A DNA stretch of 64,000 nucleotides, taken from Paraburkholderia youngii (GTDB lineage: Bacteria > Pseudomonadota > Gammaproteobacteria > Burkholderiales > Burkholderiaceae). Positions 26,808 through 35,266 of the stretch are shown piece by piece. The position numbers and the translations under genes were made by a program. The notes under the pieces were generated by a model, which was given only the letters and a program-made list of their open reading frames with translations, was not told the origin of the DNA and did not search any database. The stretch is taken from positions 248,001-312,000 of the forward strand of contig NZ_JAALDK010000003.1 of NCBI RefSeq assembly GCF_013366925.1. Reading direction: 5' to 3'. Each line of letters starts with the position of its first letter. Within the stretch, counting starts at the first letter, position 1.

Positions 26808-27757
26808 ACAACAGTGAGCAATTTTGGGAGAAAGGTTATTCGGACGCGAAAGTTTGGACGATGGGCGGACCGAGTGTTGAGGTATTTGAAATTGAACAGT
26901 TTCTACCACGAAACTCGACTGTTATAGACATCGGCTGTGGCGAAGGCAGAAATGCGCTCTTTCTTGCCCTCAGGGGACACAAGGTGACCGCCTTGGAACT
27001 TTCCTCGAACGCCGTGAAGAAACTTCGTTCGATTGCTGACCGTTATTCATTGAACATCGATGTGATCGAGCAACGGATCGAGGATTTCGTACCGGATGAA
27101 AATTATGATCTAGTTATGGCGCACTCGTCGTTACATTTCGTGACGAAAGACGTGTGGATTCCCTTGCTTCGGGAAATGCGGCAACGGACTAAGCCGGGCG
27201 GATTTCACAACTTCACATCGATTATTGGAATTCCTCGCTACCCAGTTCCGCACGAGTGCCGACATGCCAATTCGTTTGACCGAGGCGATCTCGACTCGCA
27301 ATATGCGGACTGGCAGATTCTTCGTTCCGATTTCTACGCCAAGTGGGATTGCCATCCGGGTATTCCGACGCATGTGCATGCCGTTGAGAAGTTTCTCTCG
27401 AGAAAAGCAAACTCGGTCGAGCGGTTCACGTTGACGAAGGTCGATCTTTCGAACAGCGACAATCTTCCTTTAATCTTGTTCGACAGCATACCCCTTGGAG
27501 CCGATGCTACCGCAGTCAAGTCGATGGGTGTTCGTCCGAGACATGTCAATCGGATTGAAATGCTAGGGTGGAACATGACGTCTCCTATGGAGCTGACGGG
27601 CAACTATGTGGTTGAAGACTGGATTTTCGGGAAATACGGACTCCAATTCACACAGGGCATTTTGACGGGTAAATACGAGTATTTTACGTCACCAGTTTCG
27701 TTGCGGAACTCTAGACATCATGTATGGACCTGCCGCACCTCAAGGCACGCGGATTAA
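26804..27757 (+). CDS. Class I SAM-dependent methyltransferase
   Basis: 317 residues. Motif I is VIDIGCGEGRNALFLALRGH, followed by the acidic ALELS end of strand 2 and DLVMAHSSLHFV. The N-terminal 190 residues are TehB-like; the remainder (LSNSDNLPLILFDSIPLG, ELTGNYVVEDWIFGKYG) is a C-terminal domain I do not recognise. The gene is translationally coupled to the radical SAM gene and shares its low GC content. Radical SAM HemN-like plus methyltransferase pairs are known from cyclopropane-forming pathways such as CC-1065 (C10P/C10Q). The IS remnant starts 5 bp after the stop, so the last few residues may not be native. Confidence 0.75.
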   Translation: MNNSEQFWEKGYSDAKVWTMGGPSVEVFEIEQFLPRNSTVIDIGCGEGRNALFLALRGHKVTALELSSNAVKKLRSIADRYSLNIDVIEQRIEDFVPDENYDLVMAHSSLHFVTKDVWIPLLREMRQRTKPGGFHNFTSIIGIPRYPVPHECRHANSFDRGDLDSQYADWQILRSDFYAKWDCHPGIPTHVHAVEKFLSRKANSVERFTLTKVDLSNSDNLPLILFDSIPLGADATAVKSMGVRPRHVNRIEMLGWNMTSPMELTGNYVVEDWIFGKYGLQFTQGILTGKYEYFTSPVSLRNSRHHVWTCRTSRHAD

Positions 27758-27762
27758 CCTTG

Positions 27763-27800
27763 TGAACCGCCCCGGGGTTTTCCCTCAGGATTACCCACAA
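27763..27800. repeat. Terminal repeat remnant, IS3-type (right)
   Basis: 38 bp starting TGAACCGCCCCGGGGTTTTC, the inverted partner of 19645-19681. Together the pair brackets 8.08 kb holding komABC, the IS cluster and the radical SAM/methyltransferase genes. Confidence 0.6.
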
Positions 27801-28886
27801 GTTATGCAGTCGTGCTATTCGTCCTGCCTGAATATTCGGTACATCATCGTAATTTCATGCAGAACAAGAAAGCCACGCCAGATGACGGTAGGCCCTGGAG
27901 GATGATCACGCTTTCGAGGAAGATAGCCGCCGAGTCTGGCGATCCACAAAATCACCTGCGCGAGTGAGGGCGGTTCATCGGGCATTTCTGTACTACCGTG
28001 CGTACGGCAGTAGAGGGCCTGCCACTCGATTGGCTGCAGCAATACTTCGCACGACAGGTTTCCATCAAGCCGTGCAAGCAGCATCGCGTACAGGATTCTC
28101 CACCTTACTACGGCGAACAACGCTGTGGCGCGTACGAATCGTTCGACATTGCCAAATTGGCGGGTTTCAATGCGACAGCCGCTTTTAAGCACACGATGCC
28201 ACGATTCAATTGTGCATCGACGTGCATACCATGCCAGACGCTCGAGGGCCTGTGCTCGCGTATACGTAGGCACCGAGGTCAGCAATAGCCATTCCAATGG
28301 CTCGGCTCCTTCGTCTACGTTCGTTTCCAACGCATGAATTGCAAATACCTCAATTTCGGGAAGCTTCTCGCGACGACGATTTTGCCGCGGACGAAGGCGT
28401 ACGGGCATGCATCGTACAACCAGCCGTGCGGTGCGCGCCTGTCGGTTTTCGCGCAGGCACCTGCAGTTGCGTTTCTCCAATCACTGGCAAGGCTAGCACG
28501 GTTTCCAACAAATATCGATCAGGGTGTGCAACGTGTCGATTCCACGAAGCGCGCACCAGCCAGTCGACACCGGCAGGCCGCCGTGCCAGGAACACATCGT
28601 AGACATCGCCTTCGCGATCGCTCACGCCGATGACTTGCGTATGCGGACAGTGTGTCTTGAGTATGCCCAGCTGCTCGATACCTTCGAGCCATTTCGCGCG
28701 CTCTTTCTCTTGTACGCTTCGTTGTCCGCGCAGATGTTTCTTGCCCAACTCCTCCAGCCTACGTAGTCGAACCTGAACAATTCGAAGCGCCTTTTGCGGC
28801 AAGAGTTTGAAGCGGAAAGTTGTTGATGCATTTGCAGGAACCTGGCATTTTATGGGTAATTTCCTGCAAATTCTGTCGAGGTCTGG

Positions 28887-30209
28887 ATGGGTCCGAAGGC
28901 AGTGGTGAGCGAAGGCGATTTGTTCCGGCATCCTCTGCGCGAGCAGATCAACCTGAAGCATCCGCTGGTGCGTCTGACCGATCTGATCAACTGGGATGGA
29001 TTGAATGCGTCGATGAGCGCGAGCTTCGTCTCACGCAAAGGTCGGCCGGCCACCTCACCGAGGTTGATTGCTGGTTTGTTGTATCTCCAGCATGCGTTCG
29101 ATCTGTCGGACGAGGAAGTGGTCTGGCAATGGGTGGAAAACCCGTATTGGCAGGTCTTTACTGGCGAAACGTTTTTGCAGACCGAGCCGCCGATCGATCC
29201 GTCGAGCCTGACCCGCTGGCGCAAGCGCCTGGGTGAGGCCGGAGTTGAAGAACTGCTGGCCGAGACGATCGAAGCGGCGAAGCGCGCGGGCGTGATCAAG
29301 GCCTCAAGCGCAAAGCGCGTAATCGTTGACACGACGGTCATGCAAAAGGCGGTCGCCCATCCAACCGATTCGCGTCTGCTCGAACGGTGTCGCGAACATC
29401 TGGTGAAGGCTGCGGCACGGCACGGGTTGAAGCTGCGGCAGAACTACAACCGCGAGGCGCCGCACCTGGCGCGTCAGATTGGCCGCTACGCGCATGCGAA
29501 GCAGTACAAGCGCATGAAGAAGGCGCTGCGCACGTTGCGCTCGCGCGTTGGGCGGGTGATGCGTGATGTCGAGCGTCAGCTCGATTCAGTCGCCGACACT
29601 GGGCGCATCGCGCTGCAGGAATTGATCAGCCGCACGAGGCGGATCCTGTCTCAGAAGCAGAAGGACAAAAACAAGCTGTACGCACTGCATGCGCCAGAAG
29701 TTGAATGTTTGGCGAAAGGCAAAGCCCGCACGCCCTACGAATTCGGTGTGAAAGTGTCGATCACGACGACACACAAGGAAGGGCTTGTGGTTGGCGCCCG
29801 CTCGATGCCCGGTAACCCATACGACGGTCACACGCTGGCTGAAGCGTTGGAGCAAGCGGCGATCTTGAGCGATGTGAAGCCCGACGTCGCCATTGTGGAT
29901 CGCGGTTACAAGGGTATCGCTGTCGAGGGAGTGAAGATCTACCACCCGGGATTGCGGCGCGGAATCACGAGGGGCCTGCGCGCGATGATCCAAAGGCGAA
30001 GCGCAATCGAGCCTGCCATTGGTCACATGAAGGCCGACGGCAAACTCGACCGGAACTGGCTCAAAGGCGCACTCGGCGATGCAATACACGCCGTGCTGTG
30101 CGGCGCTGGCCACAACCTGAGGATAATCCTCAGAAAGCTGAGGCTTTTTTACGCCCTTGTTCTGATTGCCTGGCTTAGCCGGTCAATCACCGTCGACTTC
30201 CAGGCTTGA
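28887..30209 (+). CDS. IS5-family (large-transposase type) transposase
   Basis: 440 residues, intact. The N-terminal domain reads KGRPATSPRLIAGLLYLQHA, ENPYWQVFTGE and DPSSLTRWRKRLGE. Catalytic Asp residues are in RVIVDTTVMQKAVAHPTDSR and VAIVDRGYKGI, and the Glu in RRSAIEPAIGHMK. The codons from about 30128 also form a terminator-like hairpin. Confidence 0.9.
   Translation: MGPKAVVSEGDLFRHPLREQINLKHPLVRLTDLINWDGLNASMSASFVSRKGRPATSPRLIAGLLYLQHAFDLSDEEVVWQWVENPYWQVFTGETFLQTEPPIDPSSLTRWRKRLGEAGVEELLAETIEAAKRAGVIKASSAKRVIVDTTVMQKAVAHPTDSRLLERCREHLVKAAARHGLKLRQNYNREAPHLARQIGRYAHAKQYKRMKKALRTLRSRVGRVMRDVERQLDSVADTGRIALQELISRTRRILSQKQKDKNKLYALHAPEVECLAKGKARTPYEFGVKVSITTTHKEGLVVGARSMPGNPYDGHTLAEALEQAAILSDVKPDVAIVDRGYKGIAVEGVKIYHPGLRRGITRGLRAMIQRRSAIEPAIGHMKADGKLDRNWLKGALGDAIHAVLCGAGHNLRIILRKLRLFYALVLIAWLSRSITVDFQA
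30128..30150 (+). terminator. Rho-independent terminator-like hairpin in the IS
   Basis: CCTCAG (30128-30133), loop AAAG, CTGAGG (30138-30143), then C and six T. It lies inside the last 30 codons of the transposase, so it either limits outward transcription or marks an ORF that reads through an older stop. Confidence 0.5.
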
Positions 30210-30734
30210 GGGCAAGCGCCGACCAAAACGAATTATTCAGACCCGACTACGTATCCACGTCTTCGGGCCGATCACGCTGAGTGGCAGCCCCTCAGGCGTG
30301 AGCGCAAGCAGACTGTGTATCAGGAAACCACGAACGTGTGGATCGGAGCCATATCCCAGACCTTCGGTTGCCCGCAAATGAGACAAATTGAACTCAGTGG
30401 TGTCCTGAACCGCAAGTACGATCTGCACCTGCTGCATGCGACAAAGCGTTTGGCCGATGTGCGCGCCCAGCACGCCATCGACATCCACCTGTGGGTTATC
30501 GAAGAACCGATAAGCCGCCTTCAGCTCAGAAGAATTGAACGATTGCGGAAAAGAGCAATGCGGATTCGTCGAAAGCCTACGCGCCAGCATCACGAGCCGT
30601 CTGGTCAGGCGAGCGTCGCCACGTTCGGCGCACCAAACTCTTCACTTGCCCAGTCATCGAGGTCAGGGGTGTGCGACAACGCCCGGCATCACAGATCATG
30701 AACGGATCAAAGTTAACATCCGCTGTCTTCGTTT

Positions 30735-31413
30735 ACAAGCTGCAGTGAACTTCATTACAGTCGCCTGTACGACGCGCTGTACAGGACGCTGCTGTCGCAG
30801 TCGCTGGTTCGCGGCGACGAGACGACGCTTCAGGTGCTCAATGAACCCGGCCGGGCGGCGCAGAGCAAAAGCTATGCATGGGTCTATCGCAGCGCGGAGG
30901 ATTGTGCCGAACCGGTCGTGCTGTTTGAGTACCAGCCCGGGCGCTGGCCAGACGCATCCGCAAAAGTTCCCGGGCGACTACAGCGGTATGTTGATGAGCG
31001 ACGGGTACAGCGCCTGGAGAACACTGAAAAAAGCGACGCACTTCGGCTGCATGGCGCACGCGCGCCGGCTGTTCGTCAAGGCGGACAAGGCAGCGCAGAA
31101 GAACGGGGATGACGGAAAACCGAAGGCGCCGAACGCTCGCGTGGCAAGAGCGCTCGAATACTTCCAGGCCCTGTACCGTGTCGAGGCGCTGGCCAAAGGC
31201 GACCTGCCTGCCGGGCAGACCCGTGCTGACTACGCATACCACCTGAGGCAGTTGCACAGCGTGCCGGTGCTCGAGGCGTTCAAGGCATGGCTCGATGAAC
31301 TGGCACCGAAGGTGGCGCCGCAAAGCCTGCTGGGCAAGGCCATCGCCTATACCCGAAACCAGTGGGAATATCTGAGTCGCTACGTCACCGATGGACGTGC
31401 TCCAATTGATAAC
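30735..31413 (+). pseudogene. IS66 element 3: TnpC, middle part
   Basis: Continues the gene broken at 19618: SELHYSRLYDALYRTLLSQS, VRGDETTLQVLNEPGR (catalytic Asp), then a one-base insertion near 30945 shifts to HPQKFPGDYSGMLMSDGYSA (second Asp), CMAHARRLFVKAD, KAIAYTRNQWEYLSRY and ends PIDNN. Interrupted there by the palindrome and RIT element. Confidence 0.85.
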
Positions 31414-31449
31414 AACTGGGTTCATGCCGCTAGCGGCATGAACCCAGTT
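31414..31449. repeat. 36-bp perfect palindrome at the RIT left edge
   Basis: 18-bp arms without a loop. The 20-bp centre is identical to that of 16296-16337. It begins with the second Asn codon of tnpC and its last 3 bases are the first 3 of the RIT terminal repeat. Confidence 0.95.
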
Positions 31450-31576
31450 ATGCCGACTTCCCGATTATGCCGCGTCGTGCACCTGTATGACGGCGGGTAT
31501 GGTCTTTCATGAATGCTGTGTCGGCATAAACGTATGATTTCTCAGGCTGGCTATCGCGCCGGCCAGGAGAGATCAG

Positions 31577-32809
31577 ATGAATGCGAAACGCACAGTCAGT
31601 GAATCCGGCGGGCTGCCGGTCCATCACATCGATGCATTTCTTGATCGTCTGCGGACGGCACACTACTCCGAGGTATCGCTTCGCAAGAAACGAAGAGTCC
31701 TGTGTGCGTTCTCTGGGTGGATGGAGAACAGGGGCATCGACCTGATTGATCTTGATGAGTCTGTCACGGCTCGTTTTATGAAGCGCATGATCGGCGCATC
31801 ACGAGACCGTGTCCAGCGTGCACGTCCCACATTACGGCAGTTTCTCGCCTATCTGCGCGCTGAAGCTATTGTGTGCCCGCCGACGTTGGGCCGCCAATCC
31901 GCGATCGCGCACATTTACGACCGATACGTGGACTATCTGAGGCAGGATCGTGGACTCGCGAGGAACTCTCTGCTCGTCTATGGCCCGTTCATTCGCGATT
32001 TTCTCGACAGCCACGCGGCCGGCGACGGAAGTTTATTGCCAGATGCATTTGACGCGGTAACGATCCGGAATCATCTTCTTGCCCGCAGCAAAGGCCGATC
32101 GGCAGAGTACACGCGGCTGATGGCAGTTGCGCTTCGCTCGTTCTGCCATTTCCTCTTTCTGCGCGGCGATACGGCACGAGACCTGTATGAGTCAGTGCCT
32201 TCGGTTCGTAAATGGCGACAGTCAACTGTGCCAACGTTCCTCACGCCTGAGCAGCAAGAAGCTCTCATTGCATCGGCAGACCAGTCGACCACGACTGGGC
32301 TTCGTGACTACGCAATCCTGCTGTTGTTGGCGCGGCTTGGCTTACGTGCCGGAGAAATCGTCGCAATCGAGCTCGACGACATTCACTGGCGTTCGGGGGA
32401 ACTCGTCGTTCATGGAAAGGGGCAGATGGTCGAGCACGTCCCGCTGCCATCGGAGGTCGGAGAAGCAATCGCAACATATCTCCGCGATGGTCGCGAAGCG
32501 AGTGCATCGCGGCGCGTCTTCCTTCGCAGATTGGCACCTCGGGTTGGTTTGGCGGGGCCGGGGGCGATTGGCAAGATTGTTGGTCAGGCCTTCGCACGTG
32601 CCGGTTTCCGCCCCGCGTGCCGTGGCGCCGCACATCTGTTCCGTCACGGTCTGGCGACGACGATGATTCGTCATGGGGCCTCGATGGCAGAAATAGCCGA
32701 GGTCTTGCGACACCGCTCACCGGACAGTACCGCGATCTATGCAACGGTGGCGTTTGAGGACCTGCGCGAGGTCGCGCGCTCGTGGCCCACGGCTGGAGGT
32801 TCAATATGA
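31577..32809 (+). CDS. RIT tyrosine recombinase A
   Basis: 410 residues, with an N-terminal SAM-like core-binding domain and a C-terminal catalytic domain. Catalytic residues are visible as Arg in LGLRAGEIVAIEL, HxxR in AHLFRHGLATTMI, His in LRHRSPDSTAIY and the nucleophile Tyr in that last segment. It starts at an ATG with AGGAGAGA upstream. The stop overlaps the start of recombinase B (ATGA), so translation of the trio is coupled. Confidence 0.9.
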   Translation: MNAKRTVSESGGLPVHHIDAFLDRLRTAHYSEVSLRKKRRVLCAFSGWMENRGIDLIDLDESVTARFMKRMIGASRDRVQRARPTLRQFLAYLRAEAIVCPPTLGRQSAIAHIYDRYVDYLRQDRGLARNSLLVYGPFIRDFLDSHAAGDGSLLPDAFDAVTIRNHLLARSKGRSAEYTRLMAVALRSFCHFLFLRGDTARDLYESVPSVRKWRQSTVPTFLTPEQQEALIASADQSTTTGLRDYAILLLLARLGLRAGEIVAIELDDIHWRSGELVVHGKGQMVEHVPLPSEVGEAIATYLRDGREASASRRVFLRRLAPRVGLAGPGAIGKIVGQAFARAGFRPACRGAAHLFRHGLATTMIRHGASMAEIAEVLRHRSPDSTAIYATVAFEDLREVARSWPTAGGSI

Positions 32810-33753
32810 CTGCGATCCGCGATTCTCTCGCTCGGTACGTGGCGGTCCGCCGGGCTCTCGGGGCGTCATTCTACGAACCTGCATTGGCACTCGGCCATTT
32901 CGTTGATCTTCTCGAACATGAAGATGCTGAGTTCATTACTACCGATCTGGCTCTGCGCTGGGCAATGACGCCCACACTCGTCGAACGTGCCACCTGGGGG
33001 CGACGCCTCTCTCAAGTAAGAGGATTCGCCAGATGGATGAACCTCATTGACGGTCGAAACCAGATTCCCCCCGCGGGGCTCCTGAGTGCCCGCAGACGGC
33101 GCAATGCCCCGCATATTTACACTGAGCACGAAATTGATCTGCTTATGGCCCGAGCCGCTCAACTGCGATCCCGAACCGGCTTGCGAGCACTGATCTATTC
33201 GACGCTCATTGGGCTTCTTGTGGCGACGGGTCTCAGGCCAGGCGAAGCGTTTCGGCTCGACCGGTCCGACGTTGACCTCGTCAGCGGAATACTCTCCATC
33301 CGGGAATCGAAGTTCGGCAAATCGCGCTGTGTTCCTGTAGCAGAGTCGACCCGGTTGGCACTCGAACACTACGTCCAGAAACGCGATCAAATCTGTCCTT
33401 TACGGTTGAGCGAGGCGTTCCTGGTTAGTGAGCGCGGCAAGCGACTGAAGCCCGGCACTGCACGCAGCATGTTCGTCAGAATGTCGCGCGCTGTCGGTCT
33501 GCGACCGGCGACAGAGGATGGGCGCGATGGTTACGGTCCACGCCTCCAGGACTTCCGGCATAGCTTCGCGACTGGACGGCTGGTCGAGTGGTATCGTGCC
33601 GGTCTCGACGTAAGTAGGGAATTGCCGAAACTTACCGCCTACCTCGGGCATGTCAACGTCGGTCTTACGTACTGGTACATCGAAGCGGTTCCTGAATTGC
33701 TTGAACTTGCGGCAGCCTATCTCGACAAGAACTGTCCAGGAGAACAGTCGTGA
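32806..33753 (+). CDS. RIT tyrosine recombinase B
   Basis: 315 residues from ATG 32806 with GGAGG upstream (a GTG at 32782 is a weaker alternative). Arg lies in TGLRPGEAFRLD, the box II motif reads RLQDFRHSFAT, so the usual His of HxxR is Gln (QDFR), the later His is in YLGHVNVGLTYWYI and the Tyr nucleophile is in that segment. The stop overlaps the GTG of recombinase C. Confidence 0.9.
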   Translation: MTAIRDSLARYVAVRRALGASFYEPALALGHFVDLLEHEDAEFITTDLALRWAMTPTLVERATWGRRLSQVRGFARWMNLIDGRNQIPPAGLLSARRRRNAPHIYTEHEIDLLMARAAQLRSRTGLRALIYSTLIGLLVATGLRPGEAFRLDRSDVDLVSGILSIRESKFGKSRCVPVAESTRLALEHYVQKRDQICPLRLSEAFLVSERGKRLKPGTARSMFVRMSRAVGLRPATEDGRDGYGPRLQDFRHSFATGRLVEWYRAGLDVSRELPKLTAYLGHVNVGLTYWYIEAVPELLELAAAYLDKNCPGEQS

Positions 33754-34745
33754 GCGCCGCCGATCTTCCATCACTCGTTCAGCGCTTCTTTACCCAGCGC
33801 CTGCTCGAGCAGCAAGGTCTAAGTTCGCATACGGTGGCAAGTTACCGTGATACGTTCCGGCTGCTGCTAGCGTTTGCCACGAACCATATCGGACGCGCGC
33901 CGTCAAAGCTGCGCATCGAGGACTTCGATGTGTCGTTGATCGAGGAATTCCTGCGGCACCTCGAACACAGCAGAGGGAATTCGGTGCGGACACGCAACAC
34001 GCGGCTTGCTGCCGTGCATGCCTTCTTCCGGTTCGTCGCGGTCAGCGAGCCTGCGCTGTTTCTGCAGTGTCAGCGCGTTCTTGCAATTCCATCTAAACGC
34101 TGCGAGCACGGCCCTGTTGAGTTTCTGACAGAGAGCGAGGCCGCCGCTCTGGTAGGGGCGCCTGACGTACGAACGTGGACCGGCACCCGAGACCGAGCGC
34201 TGCTTCTTGTAGCGGTTCAAACGGGTCTGCGCAACAGCGAATTGACCACTCTCCGGCGCCAGGATGTGATGCTCGGTACAGGCGCCCACGTCCGTTGCCT
34301 CGGCAAAGGCAGAAAGACGAGATGCACTCCTCTGCGACCGGATGTTGTTGCAGTCCTGAAGGAATGGCTGCTCTATCAACCAGGCGAACCAGGTGATCCG
34401 GTCTTCCCCAGTTCGCGTGGTGGTCATCTCAGTGCCGACGCTCTTCAGAGACTCGTGTCGCGCAACGCCGAAATCGCGCGTCTCTCGTGCCCCTCGCTGA
34501 AGAAAAAATCGATAACGCCTCACACGCTTCGGCACACGGCCGCGATGAGCCTGATGCATCACGGCGTCGACCTGACTGTGATCGCGCTCTGGCTCGGTCA
34601 CGAATCCTCGGAAACGACTCAGATCTACTTGCACGCCGACATGCAACTCAAGGAACGCGCGCTCGCGCACGCCACGGCGAGCGGTGTCGCGCTGACCCGC
34701 TACAAACCACCAGATCCGTTACTCGCCTTCCTGGAGGCTCTCTGA
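33750..34745 (+). CDS. RIT tyrosine recombinase C
   Basis: 331 residues from GTG 33750 (GTGA overlap; AGGAGA upstream). It resembles XerC/D more than the other two: N-terminal core-binding domain (SYRDTFRLLLAFA), Arg in TGLRNSELTTLRR, HxxR in PHTLRHTAAMSLM, His in WLGHESSETTQIYLHADM and Tyr in the same segment. All catalytic positions are present. Confidence 0.9.
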   Translation: MSAADLPSLVQRFFTQRLLEQQGLSSHTVASYRDTFRLLLAFATNHIGRAPSKLRIEDFDVSLIEEFLRHLEHSRGNSVRTRNTRLAAVHAFFRFVAVSEPALFLQCQRVLAIPSKRCEHGPVEFLTESEAAALVGAPDVRTWTGTRDRALLLVAVQTGLRNSELTTLRRQDVMLGTGAHVRCLGKGRKTRCTPLRPDVVAVLKEWLLYQPGEPGDPVFPSSRGGHLSADALQRLVSRNAEIARLSCPSLKKKSITPHTLRHTAAMSLMHHGVDLTVIALWLGHESSETTQIYLHADMQLKERALAHATASGVALTRYKPPDPLLAFLEAL

Positions 34746-34839
34746 TAATGCCGACACTCCAAGCGACAGGGAATAGAGATCCGCCCAACCGTTGTGCGCG
34801 TGGACTCATGACGCGGCATAATCGGGAAGTCGGCATAAC

Positions 34840-35091
34840 ATATGCGAGCGCGACATCAGGCCATTTGCGACATCGAGAAAATCGTGGCTGTTCAGCGATA
34901 CGGTCGACGGCGCAAAAGCTAGCGCTACGATCTATAGTCTCGTACTGACGTGCCGGGCCTGCGGTGTCGAGCCATACGACTATCTGCTGCACGTACTCAA
35001 GGTGCTGCCACAGCGCGCCCCAGGCGCGGACGTGACCGATCTGCTGCCGTTCAACTACGCGCGACAACAGGTCGCGACAAACAGCGGCTGA
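34840..35091 (+). pseudogene. IS66 element 3: TnpC, 3' part
   Basis: Begins exactly at the RIT edge with ICERDIRPFATSRKSWLFSD (catalytic Glu region) and continues VDGAKASATIYSLVLTCRAC, GVEPYDYLLHVL to the stop at 35089-35091. Together with 18902-19618 and 30735-31413 it makes a complete TnpC apart from one nonsense and one frameshift mutation. Confidence 0.9.
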
Positions 35092-35266
35092 CGCAGAGAG
35101 CGCGCGTCGCACAACATGACGGCGTGCGCTTCCATCATCTCAACATATACACCAACGGCTGTCCCACCGCCGCAGTGCGGCCCATGTCCGTCCGACGAAT
35201 GGGAAAGCGTCGCGTCGGCTAAAATGTTACCCGTTTCCCGTCCTGCGAAAACCGGAATCTCATCTC

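Larger units (their letters stand above)
28766..30247 (+). mobile_element. IS5/IS1182-type insertion sequence, 1482 bp
   Basis: The terminal repeats are GTCGAACCTGAACAATTCG at the left and GTCGGGTCTGAATAATTCG read inward from 30247. The target duplication TACGTA flanks both ends (28760-28765 and 30248-30253). A complete element inside the IS4 transposase gene. Confidence 0.85.
27815..30690 (-). pseudogene. Tn5-type IS4-family transposase, interrupted by an IS5 element
   Basis: The N-terminal part (30248-30690) reads WASEEFGAPNVA, RRLVMLARRLSTNPHCSFPQ, AAYRFFDNPQVDVDGVL and VLAVQDTTEFNLS (catalytic Asp), with a frameshift near 30600. The C-terminal part (27815-28759) reads RRLEELGKKHLRGQRS, VIGVSDREGDVYDVF (catalytic Asp) and TIESWHRVLKSGCRIE (catalytic Glu in the YREK-like position). 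Removing 28766-30247 plus one TACGTA joins GPKTWIR to RLEELG in frame. It is a Tn5/IS50-like IS4 transposase, now inactive. Confidence 0.8.
19619..30734. mobile_element. 11.1-kb insertion splitting IS66 element 3
   Basis: The 6-bp sequence ACAAGC occurs at both edges (19613-19618 and 30735-30740). Removing one copy with everything between restores the IS66 tnpC frame. The cargo is komABC-like genes, several IS fragments, a radical SAM/methyltransferase pair and a Tn5-type IS4 element. I see no terminal inverted repeat for the whole unit, so the mechanism (composite transposon, later decayed) is inferred. Confidence 0.65.
31417..34839 (+). mobile_element. Recombinase-in-Trio (RIT) element
   Basis: Three tandem overlapping tyrosine recombinase genes lie between perfect 30-bp inverted repeats at 31447-31476 and 34810-34839 (outer bases GTTATGCCGACTTCCCGATT). 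The left edge also carries a 30-bp palindromic block (31417-31446). Deleting 31417-34839 joins the IS66 tnpC frame as DNN-ICERDIRPF. Both edges carry AAC (31414-31416 and 34837-34839). RIT elements are a known class; the mechanism is little studied. Confidence 0.9.

Noticed and set aside
31577-34745. Integron integrase or phage integrases
   Set aside because: Three overlapping tyrosine recombinases between inverted repeats define a RIT element; no attI/attC sites or phage genes are seen.
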